Below, in pieces: positions 7,494 to 14,041 of a stretch of DNA of 17,405 bases. Where the stretch lies: contig JBLFWJ010000059.1 of the NCBI GenBank assembly GCA_047611425.1, positions 1 through 17,405 of the forward strand. The letters run 5' to 3'. How positions within the stretch are numbered: position 1 is the stretch's first letter; every line of letters begins with the position of its first letter. The stretch is from JBLFWJ01 sp047611425. Lineage in GTDB: Bacteria; Bacteroidota; Bacteroidia; UBA10329. The notes beneath the pieces were generated by a model that saw nothing but the letters and a program-made list of their open reading frames with translations, was not told the DNA's origin and ran no database searches. Both the position numbers and the translations under genes were made by a program.

Positions 7494-9683
7494 TCAACGT
7501 TTAATGATTTTTGATTTTGACGATTGAATCAAATTCGCTCCTTCCTCAATAACCAACTCGGCCCCAGGCGCTAAGAATATCTTTGATTTCTTATCCATTA
7601 TTAATGTAGCTCCCGCTTCAATTACCATCTTGCTATCCTTTTGAATCCTCAATGTAGATTGCTTTTCCATCTTCATTATTGAACCACTCTTTATTGTAAA
7701 TACGGTTGCCTCGGCAAATAACCATTCTCCTGATTCACTTTTTCCATAAGCTTCGTGAACTGTAGCGCTTTCTCCTCGGTCCAATGAAATCTCTTTGCAT
7801 TTATTCAGAATTAATGAAGGTTGAGTTGAATTTACATGATTTGGACTCAGGACAATATTACCACACCATCTTACATCCTCCTTCACTTCAAATTCATCCC
7901 AAGCAATATCAACATTTACACTTCCATTTTCCAACTCAGTAAAATTCAATTTCAATCCATTGAGCCATATAGTTCGGTTTTCAAATGACCCGAACTCACC
8001 ATCCTTAAAACCAAATTTCTTGTATTGATAATTGCTTGCAAGTGTGTAACGGGGTGTTGGAGCAGGGTTTGTATAAATCGCCATGGTTGTGTTTCCTGTA
8101 ATCTTTGCAAATGGATCTTTCCAATCTCCATTGGTATAGAAATTATGAACCAATGAATCGTTAATCAAATCAGTGAATCCCAGTTGCATCCTGTCTCCCG
8201 AATATAACTTTCCATCCTTATCAGAATCCACCATGGCAGCCAAATCATTATGGCCGGTAAACGGATTTGGTTTGCTTTTTTCTCGTTCTACAGGGATACT
8301 TGAGTTATTCCAAAAACACCCCAAATTAACTGGTTCCGGAACCAAATCATACCGATAATGCATGTCAAAATTCCCTTCTGCCGTTAACGGAAATATTGGA
8401 CTTGCCAATCCGTTTGGCTGGTGGTGCCTTGCATTATAAATCTCGCTGCTTCCTTCCCGTTGATCTTTGCCTACTTGTATGTAAGCGTAAACGCCCGGGG
8501 TACCTTTTGAAAATTTTCCATTCATATTATTACTGCAATCATATTGAAGATACACGTCAGTGCTCATTTTGAATTGATGATTTTCTAACCATAGATATTG
8601 ATTCTTAACCAAGCTATCATCGCTTACATAAGGTAGTTTAATCCTTACCACATCCCCAGTTGAACTAAAATCGCGAAGCACTACACTTACTCCATTTTCA
8701 TTGTCATTAATATTTACGGTTTCTGTGTTGATCTCATTTCCTAAGGTATCCAACGCGCTAATCAACATTTGCTTTTCTGGGTGTTTCCATCGTTGCATCC
8801 ATCTGTCCCACCCAGAAACCATTTGAGATGTGGATCCAGATTGTCCGGTTAAACCATAATTATGGGGTCTGCACAAAAAGGTGTGAGTTCCAGCTCCTGC
8901 AGCCGAATGCCAATGGTTGCCTCCGTATATACCATGAAGATGTTCGGCAATCGTAATAAACTTGCCAGCTCCTACTCCATCCGCAGCGTTAAATGAGGCC
9001 ATATTATTCAAGCCTTTCATATTCTTGAATGCCTTTCCTCCATTTAACGCAACACCATAGCCTGCACTAGACATGGTATTCTTACCGGTCAACATTCGGT
9101 TGTTCCTCCACATTATATACAGGAGGTCAATTCTACCATCTGGTTCTTTAACTTTTGGTTCACCCCTTTTCATATTTGACCATTGATCAAATGCGTTTAG
9201 GGGCAATCCGCTATTACTGTAGAGGGTTGAATCTTGATCCATCCAGGTATCCAGAATGCCAAGTACTTGAGCTACACCATTATTTCTTGGTCGTATATCG
9301 TTACATGGAACGGTCACAATTTGGGGTAAAAAATCACCGACCATTACGTACTGGCCGAAACTAGCTTCATGAAATACTTTCGTGATTTCGCCTTTAGGGC
9401 CATCGGACTCAATTTCCACATCTAAAAATTCTCCGGCAAAATCCGGAACCTTGTAATTCCCATCCTGATCTCGCCCCCAACTACCTTTAAATGTTTCAGT
9501 CATACCTGATTGACATGGGCCGTCCTCAAAATCAACCTCTGCAAAAACAATCAAGATTCTCAGTGTATCTCTACTAGGCAACCCTACTCCATTGGATATT
9601 GATAACTGTGCTTGTGATGTAAACATCATTAACACCAGAATCAAGCTTATTACGGTTCTTACCATTCCATGCAATTTTACCAT
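7494..9683 (-). CDS. Secreted zincin-like (M6-like) protein with altered HExxH motif and C-terminal beta-helix-like repeats
   Basis: Numbered from the most upstream ATG (9710; 738 residues). The segment MVRTVISLILVLMMFTSQAQ is a clear signal peptide. I place the start at Met10 (9683), which has AGAAGA just upstream and a shorter n-region; Met16 (9665) is also plausible. The middle resembles M6-like secreted zincins: DGRIDLLYIMWRN at about 191-203, then IAEHLHGIYGGNHWH at 254-268, then SGWDRWMQRW at about 299-308, similar to the segment after the active site in those families. The expected HExxH reads A255-E-H-L-H259, so the first zinc His is absent. The last ~55 residues are short hydrophobic/Gly/Lys rungs (STLRIQKDSKMVIEAGA and so on), like a small right-handed beta-helix. 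No T9SS sorting domain follows. It is probably exported; protease activity is doubtful. It is first in a packed three-gene minus-strand cluster. Confidence 0.78.
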   Translation of the reverse strand: MVKLHGMVRTVISLILVLMMFTSQAQLSISNGVGLPSRDTLRILIVFAEVDFEDGPCQSGMTETFKGSWGRDQDGNYKVPDFAGEFLDVEIESDGPKGEITKVFHEASFGQYVMVGDFLPQIVTVPCNDIRPRNNGVAQVLGILDTWMDQDSTLYSNSGLPLNAFDQWSNMKRGEPKVKEPDGRIDLLYIMWRNNRMLTGKNTMSSAGYGVALNGGKAFKNMKGLNNMASFNAADGVGAGKFITIAEHLHGIYGGNHWHSAAGAGTHTFLCRPHNYGLTGQSGSTSQMVSGWDRWMQRWKHPEKQMLISALDTLGNEINTETVNINDNENGVSVVLRDFSSTGDVVRIKLPYVSDDSLVKNQYLWLENHQFKMSTDVYLQYDCSNNMNGKFSKGTPGVYAYIQVGKDQREGSSEIYNARHHQPNGLASPIFPLTAEGNFDMHYRYDLVPEPVNLGCFWNNSSIPVEREKSKPNPFTGHNDLAAMVDSDKDGKLYSGDRMQLGFTDLINDSLVHNFYTNGDWKDPFAKITGNTTMAIYTNPAPTPRYTLASNYQYKKFGFKDGEFGSFENRTIWLNGLKLNFTELENGSVNVDIAWDEFEVKEDVRWCGNIVLSPNHVNSTQPSLILNKCKEISLDRGESATVHEAYGKSESGEWLFAEATVFTIKSGSIMKMEKQSTLRIQKDSKMVIEAGATLIMDKKSKIFLAPGAELVIEEGANLIQSSKSKIIKR

Positions 9684-9711
9684 TTGTCTTCTGTTTGAGC
9701 GAATCACCATC

Positions 9712-9721
9712 TACATTTGTA
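9712..9721. promoter_or_regulatory. Symmetric -7 element (TACATTTGTA) for divergent transcription
   Basis: On the plus strand TACATTTG at 9712-9719 matches the -7 consensus TAnnTTTG exactly and ends 4 nt before the lipoprotein ATG, so its transcript would be leaderless or nearly so. On the minus strand the overlapping TACAAATG (9721-9714) is a weaker match, with a TTG 19 nt upstream (9743-9741), and would serve the zincin-like gene. TACA-TT-TGTA is an inverted repeat. No well-spaced TTG is seen for the plus direction (nearest gaps are 14 and 25 nt), which lowers confidence. Confidence 0.35.
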
Positions 9722-9723
9722 CC

Positions 9724-10146
9724 ATGTTCAAGTTTTTACTCAAAATAGGCGTGGTAGGATTGCTTTTTGGATTTGCGGGATGCAGTACAAATGAATCCAA
9801 CGTTCCCAATGTGGCTGTGAACTTGAGGCTATTGGTCTCAAACCCAGACTTTATCAACCTTAATGCAGTTGGTGGTTACGTAAACTTAGCTGGTGGCAGT
9901 CGCGGAATTATCGTTTACCGTTATTCAGTTGATGAATTCAGGGCATTTGATAGACATTGTCCATTCAATTCGGATCAAGGTTGCCGAGTCACTGTTAATT
10001 CCTCTGCCATTGAAGCGGAAGATGTTGATTGTTGCAATTCCAAGTTTTTAATATTGGACGGCAGCGTGATTGAAGGTCCAGCTAATCAACAACTCAAGCC
10101 ATATACTACCAGTTTCAACGGCAATACTCTTTTGATTTATAACTAA
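9724..10146 (+). CDS. Rieske-fold-like lipoprotein lacking the canonical [2Fe-2S] ligands
   Basis: This 140-residue protein starts at 9724. The signal peptide ends in a lipobox-like GFAGC with Cys20 as the lipidation site. An upstream in-frame ATG (9592) would add 44 unsuitable residues overlapping the divergent gene. The body resembles small Rieske-like proteins: GIIVYRYSVDEFRAFDRHCP, then DCCNSKFLILDGSVIEGPA and LKPY. In true Rieske domains the ligands are CxH and CxxH, the second usually in CPCHGSxF. Here the first motif reads C79-P-F81 and the second VDCCNSKF (Cys103, Cys104), so both ligand His and probably one Cys are missing. Cys79, 87, 103 and 104 could form disulphides or bind something else. 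I recall similar cluster-less lipoproteins in flavobacteria. The stop overlaps the hldD start by one base, so the two are probably translated together. Confidence 0.72.
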   Translation: MFKFLLKIGVVGLLFGFAGCSTNESNVPNVAVNLRLLVSNPDFINLNAVGGYVNLAGGSRGIIVYRYSVDEFRAFDRHCPFNSDQGCRVTVNSSAIEAEDVDCCNSKFLILDGSVIEGPANQQLKPYTTSFNGNTLLIYN

Positions 10147-11111
10147 TGATTGTAGTTACCGGAGCTGCTGGTTTTATTGGAAGCTGCCTTGTTGCACAGC
10201 TAAATCTGGAACGATTCATCGACCTTATTTTGGTTGATGATTTTTCAGATCCCATCAAAATGAAAAATCTTGATGGCAAAAAATTCAGCCAAAAAGTACA
10301 CAGAGATGAATTCATTCCTTGGTTAAACAAGAACCATGAAATGGTTCAGTTCATTTTTCACCTTGGTGCAAGAACAGACACAACCGAATTTGATCGATCA
10401 ATCTTTGATCGACTCAACCTTAATTATTCTAAAGAAGTTTGGAACGCTTGCATTGAATATGGTCTCCCAATAGTTTACGCTAGTTCTGCCGCCACATATG
10501 GTGGAGGCGAATTTGGCTTCAATGATGATCACTCGTCAATCTCTCAACTTAAACCTTTAAATCCATATGGTGACTCCAAACAGCAATTTGATGTTTGGGC
10601 ACTATCGCAAGAACGTCAGCCTTTCTTCTGGGCAGGCCTTAAATTTTTTAACGTTTACGGTCCAAATGAATACCATAAAGGCCGAATGGCTTCTGTGGTA
10701 ATGCATGCACATAAGCAAATTAAGGAGACTGATAAAATGAATCTCTTTCGCTCGCACAATCCTGATTATAAGAATGGTGAGCAACTAAGAGATTTCATTT
10801 ACGTGAAGGATTTAGCACGGGTGTGTATGTTCCTTATGCGCAGTCGTCCTCAAAATGGCATATTCAATCTAGGTAGCGGTAAAGCGCGAACGTTTAAGGA
10901 TCTGGTTTCTGCAACTTTCCGAGCAGCAAATAAACCTGAAGCCATTGATTTTGTGGACACGCCACAAGACATTCGCGACAAATACCAATACTTTACCGAG
11001 GCAGAAATGGGCAAACTCAAATCAATTGGATACGATACTCCCTTCACTCCCTTAGAAAAGGGTGTAGAAGAATACGTAATCCAGTACCTGAGCAGCCATT
11101 CCTACTTCTAG
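10146..11111 (+). CDS. hldD: ADP-L-glycero-D-manno-heptose 6-epimerase
   Basis: This 321-residue protein matches HldD/RfaD (E. coli 310 residues). It converts ADP-D-glycero-beta-D-manno-heptose to the L-glycero form used in LPS inner-core synthesis, in the cytoplasm. It is an extended short-chain dehydrogenase/reductase: the nucleotide-binding GxxGxxG is at 6-12 (TGAAGFIGS), the catalytic YxxxK is Tyr141-Lys145 (YGDSK), a Ser sits in YASSAATYGG (111-120), and the family signature FFNVYGPNEYHKGRM is at 167-181 with Lys178. The start shares one base with the preceding stop (TAATG). The other heptose genes (gmhA, hldE, gmhB) are not in this window, so the pathway genes are dispersed. It implies a heptose-containing LPS or related surface glycan. 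Confidence 0.95.
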   Translation: MIVVTGAAGFIGSCLVAQLNLERFIDLILVDDFSDPIKMKNLDGKKFSQKVHRDEFIPWLNKNHEMVQFIFHLGARTDTTEFDRSIFDRLNLNYSKEVWNACIEYGLPIVYASSAATYGGGEFGFNDDHSSISQLKPLNPYGDSKQQFDVWALSQERQPFFWAGLKFFNVYGPNEYHKGRMASVVMHAHKQIKETDKMNLFRSHNPDYKNGEQLRDFIYVKDLARVCMFLMRSRPQNGIFNLGSGKARTFKDLVSATFRAANKPEAIDFVDTPQDIRDKYQYFTEAEMGKLKSIGYDTPFTPLEKGVEEYVIQYLSSHSYF

Positions 11112-11213
11112 CAGGGGTAAGTTGTTCGTTTTTTTCTCTTGTCAATACGTCAAAGAACGTTTTCAAAACCAGCCTATTTCTAGGTTGAGTATTCACTTAG
11201 GAGACTAAGGCTC
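11112..11213. other. Convergent intergenic region with small hairpins
   Basis: This 102-bp gap lies between two convergent stops. A run of seven T at 11129-11135 follows the hldD stop but has no convincing stem before it. Two short perfect inverted repeats follow: CCTA-TTTC-TAGG at 11173-11184 (a GAAA loop when read on the minus strand) and CTTAG-GAGA-CTAAG at 11196-11209. They may help end transcription from either side, but neither is a strong intrinsic terminator. Confidence 0.3.
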
Positions 11214-11690
11214 TTAAATCTTTAAAAATCGCTTAGTAAACACTTGGTCACCTCGCCTTATAACTACCAAGTAATTGCCAGGCAATTCAGTTCCTAAATC
11301 CAACTTCATTCCTGTCTCTATCGTTTCCTCACTTACTGAAGTATGGTAGGCCATCCTTCCCATCGCGTCATATACATCAATAGAGGTTTCCACATCACCA
11401 GATCTTATGGTGAATTCAAAATCAAACACCAATGATCCATGACTAGGATTAGGATAGATTTCGAATCCTTGTTCTGCCAATGGATCATCTATTACGTTTC
11501 CGCGATCCGTCCCGTTTCTAAAAGCAGGTACGTCTTCTGAGGCTTCAATCTTTTGGATGGTTACTTGCTTCGTTTGAGCGTAAACGTTTCCAGCATCAAT
11601 CAGTATCCAAATAAAAACCACTGTCATGATTAATAGTAGTCCACCGATGAATCGTCCTGCATCGCTTATATAAGTAGAGTCTTTTTTCAT
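11214..11690 (-). CDS. Small T9SS type A sorting-domain protein
   Basis: This 158-residue protein starts at the ATG at 11690. A long signal or membrane segment (about residues 14-34, ending NVYAQ at 39) is followed by only about 39 residues, then a full T9SS C-terminal sorting domain at 79-158. That domain has YPNPSHG, a hydrophobic strand (SLVFDFEF), IDVYDAMGRM, LPGNYLVVIRRGD and the terminal KRFLKI. It should cross the inner membrane by Sec and the outer membrane by T9SS, with the domain removed or swapped for an anchor. The body has no recognisable domain. An ATG at 11717 would leave almost no leader after the predicted promoter, and a TTG at 11759 lies inside the candidate -33 box, so 11690 is preferred. 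It may be a small surface peptide or the remnant of a larger cargo protein. Confidence 0.82.
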   Translation of the reverse strand: MKKDSTYISDAGRFIGGLLLIMTVVFIWILIDAGNVYAQTKQVTIQKIEASEDVPAFRNGTDRGNVIDDPLAEQGFEIYPNPSHGSLVFDFEFTIRSGDVETSIDVYDAMGRMAYHTSVSEETIETGMKLDLGTELPGNYLVVIRRGDQVFTKRFLKI

Positions 11691-11728
11691 GTTTTCTTTG
11701 GTTAGTACGTTATTCATATTTCTGAGAT

Positions 11729-11759
11729 TAAAATTACGTGGGGCTTTGCCAGTCGACAA
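11729..11759 (-). promoter_or_regulatory. Candidate promoter of the small T9SS-sorted gene
   Basis: On the minus strand TTG at 11759-11757 is followed after 20 nt by TAATTTTA at 11736-11729, one mismatch from TAnnTTTG. The spacer length equals that of the receptor-operon promoter. Transcription would start near 11723, giving about 33 nt of leader before the ATG at 11690. This also argues against translation starting at the TTG, which is the -33 element itself. Confidence 0.45.
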
Positions 11760-11769
11760 CCCACAACAC

Positions 11770-11809
11770 GACCTGAAAAAACAGGTCTAACACGTCACAA
11801 AATGTGTTA
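11770..11809. repeat. Two adjacent inverted repeats upstream of the T9SS-gene promoter
   Basis: GACCTG-AAAAAA-CAGGTC (11770-11787) is a perfect 6-bp stem with an A6 loop on the plus strand (T6 on the minus). Directly next to it, TAACAC-N10-GTGTTA (11788-11809) is a second perfect 6-bp inverted repeat. Both lie 11-50 bp upstream of the -33 box, where regulators commonly bind. The second includes most of a TGTGTTAA motif also found twice upstream of the receptor operon. A regulatory role is inferred. Confidence 0.4.
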
Positions 11810-11860
11810 ATTGAAGTCTAAGTGACTGTTATTCAATATTTTAAGAATCATCCGAAGTTG

Positions 11861-12116
11861 CATTTCTAATTGAGTTTCGACACTTGACAACGATACAGTC
11901 TTAAATTTCATTTCTAAGGGCAATAATTACACGTCTTACCAATATTAAAATGACATTTCTAACTGAGGTCTCTGTCCTATCTTTAATATACAATTTTGAT
12001 ACAAACCATGGACACCAGTAAAATCAGGCAATTACAGTGGTAGCATGACCGAATCAACCATGTTTAAGTATGCTACAATTGGTAAAATAGGTGTACTATT
12101 ATTACACTTCTAACTG
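11861..12116. repeat. Dispersed direct repeat CATTTCTAA(C/T)TGAG
   Basis: CATTTCTAA is exact at 11861-11869, 11909-11917 and 11954-11962. The first and third copies extend to CATTTCTAATTGAG and CATTTCTAACTGAG (13 of 14 identical). A fourth, CACTTCTAACTG at 12105-12116, matches copy three at 11 of 12 positions. A much weaker match starts at 11813, so the first four sites are spaced 48, 48 and 45 bp. Little else in the units is conserved, so these look like binding sites or a badly decayed tandem repeat, not a CRISPR array. Confidence 0.4.
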
Positions 12117-12150
12117 GCTTTTTCAATTACTAACAGATCAATATTCTAAC

Positions 12151-13707
12151 ATGTCTAAGAGCAATTCTGACAAACTCTACCAATTGATTAATGCCCTTTC
12201 TAAACCAGAAAAGAGGTATTTCAAGGTTTATACGTCTAAGCAAGGGTCAGATAACAACAATTACCATGTTCTCTTTGACGCAATAGACAAGCTTTCGGAG
12301 CCAGATGAGGTTAAGCTTGTAAAGACTTTGAAAAAGGCAAACTTCTCCAATGCGCTGCCCATCGCAAAGACGCGTCTCTATAACGTGATCTTGAAAAGTT
12401 TGGACTCTTATCACTCAAATAGTTCGATTGATGCACAGCTTAAAAAGACCCTGCACTGTGCTGAGATTCTGTACAAGAAATCATTGTATGTGCAAAGTTC
12501 CAGGCTGTTGAAAGGAGCCAAAAAATTGGCTTACGAACATGAAAAGCACACTACCCTACTTGAGATATTCATGTGGGAAAAACTGCTCATAGAAAAGGAC
12601 AACTATGAGAATTTGACCGATGATGACATCCTTGAAATGATGGAAGAAAATGCCAAAGCCATCAGAAATATTGAGGACTACAACGACCTATGGGGAATTA
12701 AGAGTAGGCTCTTCAATATTCTAAACAGACAGGGTAAAGCCAGAAGCACAGCGGACCTTGAAAGGTTTAAAGCTATAATGGATGAAACGTTGGTTAAGAA
12801 GAAAAAGGAGGACCTCTATTATCAAACTACTTATCTGTACAACCACATTTACAGCGCCTATTACTTTGGTGTAGGTGATTATAAGAACAGCTACAAATAC
12901 CTTAAAGCAAACGTAGAGCACATCGAGAAAAACGTTGAGCGATTCAGTGAAGAACCAAACGTTTACTTCTCTGTATTGACCAATATCGTATACATAGCCA
13001 GTCAGGTTAACATGTATGATCAGGTTTTCTTTTACCTGGACAAGCTTAGGGCTCTACCGAGCACCATGGACACCAAGGGCAATGAGGACATGGACATCAA
13101 ACTGTTTTCAAGCACGTATTCCATTGAGCTAACGATATACTTCCTCACTGGTGAGTTTGACAAAGGTGTTGAGATTATACCTCAAGTTGAAAACGGTCTA
13201 ATTCTTTATGAGCACAAGTTGAACAGTGTGAGGCGTGCCTTTTTCTACTTTAATATCGCGATAATCTACTTTGGTGCCAACGATTACAATTCCTCACTCA
13301 AGTGGATCAATAAGCTTCTGAACGACATCAACATTAACAAGTCTGAAGACATCTACTGCTTTGCACAATTGGTAAACCTACTCATCCATATCGAACTGGA
13401 CTCCAATACATTACTACCTTACGCACTACGCTCAACGCAGCGATATCTATCAACTAGAAACCGCTACTACAAATTCGAGACTACTGTTCTTGAGTTCATC
13501 GGGAAGCTTCTGAAATCCACAGATGCACAGAGCACGAAAGAACACTACGCAACCTTTGTTGAACAATTGAAGCCATTAAAAGAAGACAGTTTTGAAAAGG
13601 CAGCGTTCGAATACTTCGACTTTATCAGCTGGGCTGAAAGCAAACTTGGCAACAAGACCTTTGCCGAGATTAAAAGAGAAAAAGCTGGATTGAAGGACCG
13701 ACTATAA
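12151..13707 (+). CDS. TPR-like all-helical cytoplasmic protein, Bacteroidota type
   Basis: This 518-residue protein starts at the ATG at 12151; an in-frame GTG at 12091 would add an unlikely aromatic leader (MYYYYTSNW). There is no signal peptide or membrane segment. The N-terminus (KLYQLINALSKPEKRYFKVY) and the following TRLYNVILKSLDSYHS match, from memory, a large uncharacterised Bacteroidota family. The rest is a string of amphipathic helices with TPR-like spacing (YYFGVGDYKNSYKYLKA, FFYFNIAIIYFGANDYNSS), which suggests a protein-protein scaffold. No catalytic motif is seen. It is transcribed toward the MerR gene, and the two 3' ends overlap by 6 bp. I recall TPR-like/MerR/M23/alaS neighbourhoods in other Flavobacteriales, so a link to envelope or growth control is possible but unproven. 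Confidence 0.75.
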   Translation: MSKSNSDKLYQLINALSKPEKRYFKVYTSKQGSDNNNYHVLFDAIDKLSEPDEVKLVKTLKKANFSNALPIAKTRLYNVILKSLDSYHSNSSIDAQLKKTLHCAEILYKKSLYVQSSRLLKGAKKLAYEHEKHTTLLEIFMWEKLLIEKDNYENLTDDDILEMMEENAKAIRNIEDYNDLWGIKSRLFNILNRQGKARSTADLERFKAIMDETLVKKKKEDLYYQTTYLYNHIYSAYYFGVGDYKNSYKYLKANVEHIEKNVERFSEEPNVYFSVLTNIVYIASQVNMYDQVFFYLDKLRALPSTMDTKGNEDMDIKLFSSTYSIELTIYFLTGEFDKGVEIIPQVENGLILYEHKLNSVRRAFFYFNIAIIYFGANDYNSSLKWINKLLNDININKSEDIYCFAQLVNLLIHIELDSNTLLPYALRSTQRYLSTRNRYYKFETTVLEFIGKLLKSTDAQSTKEHYATFVEQLKPLKEDSFEKAAFEYFDFISWAESKLGNKTFAEIKREKAGLKDRL

Positions 13708-14040
13708 ATTGTCGCGCCACTCCACTAAGAATGACTTAATGGAATTCAACCGGTTAACTACTTCCGTTTCATTGACCGCATCATCTCGGTTTTCTCTGAG
13801 CTTCTTTTTTGCTCCTTGGAGCGTAAAGCCGCGCTCTTTTACCAAATGGTAAATGATGCGAAGATTATCAAGATCCTTCTGGGTAAACATGCGGTTACCC
13901 TTACGATTTTTCTTCGGCTTAATGATGGTGAATTCCTTTTCCCAAAAACGAATCAAGGAAGTATTAACCCCAAATATTTCTGCCACTTCTCCAATGGAGT
14001 AGTACAGTTTTTCTATTGGTTTTTCCTTGTACGGAGCCAT
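13702..14040 (-). CDS. MerR-family transcriptional regulator
   Basis: This 112-residue protein has an N-terminal MerR winged helix-turn-helix at about residues 13-80: YYSIGEVAEIFGVNTSLIRFWEKEF, then a basic wing (KPKKNRKGNRMFTQKDLDNL) and IIYHLVKERGFTLQGAKKKL. A short dimerisation helix follows. There is no effector-binding domain and no metal-ligand Cys, so it is not a classical metal or drug sensor. The ATG lies one base after the stop of the M23 peptidase gene, so the two are almost certainly co-transcribed and perhaps translationally coupled. The 3' end overlaps the convergent TPR-like gene by 6 bp. Regulation of envelope or neighbouring genes is inferred from location only. Confidence 0.9.
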   Translation of the reverse strand: MAPYKEKPIEKLYYSIGEVAEIFGVNTSLIRFWEKEFTIIKPKKNRKGNRMFTQKDLDNLRIIYHLVKERGFTLQGAKKKLRENRDDAVNETEVVNRLNSIKSFLVEWRDNL

Positions 14041-14041
14041 G

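Larger units (their letters stand above)
11691..12150. other. 460-bp non-coding region between divergent genes
   Basis: No credible gene is seen. The region holds the promoter of the small T9SS gene, two inverted repeats next to it, and several copies of CATTTCTAA (listed separately). For the plus-strand TPR-like gene the best -7-like element is TATCTTTA at 11978-11985, one mismatch from consensus. It has no TTG at the right distance, and repeat copy three (11954) sits where -33 would be. No tRNA or recognisable structured RNA was found by eye. Confidence 0.4.

Noticed and set aside
9592..9723. ATG at 9592 as the start of the Rieske-like lipoprotein
   Set aside because: The extra 44 residues overlap the divergent gene and would bury the lipobox signal peptide; the ATG at 9724 gives a correct lipoprotein leader.
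11129..11135. Intrinsic terminator after hldD based on the T7 run
   Set aside because: No stable GC stem directly precedes the T-run; only weak 4-5 bp hairpins occur further downstream.
11813..11962. CRISPR-like array from repeats spaced 45-48 bp
   Set aside because: The conserved unit is only 9-14 nt with variable extension, there are too few copies, and no cas genes are nearby.
12091..12150. GTG at 12091 as the start of the TPR-like protein
   Set aside because: The added MYYYYTSNWLF leader is unlike the family N-terminus, and it would overlap a CATTTCTAA-type repeat; the ATG at 12151 is preferred.
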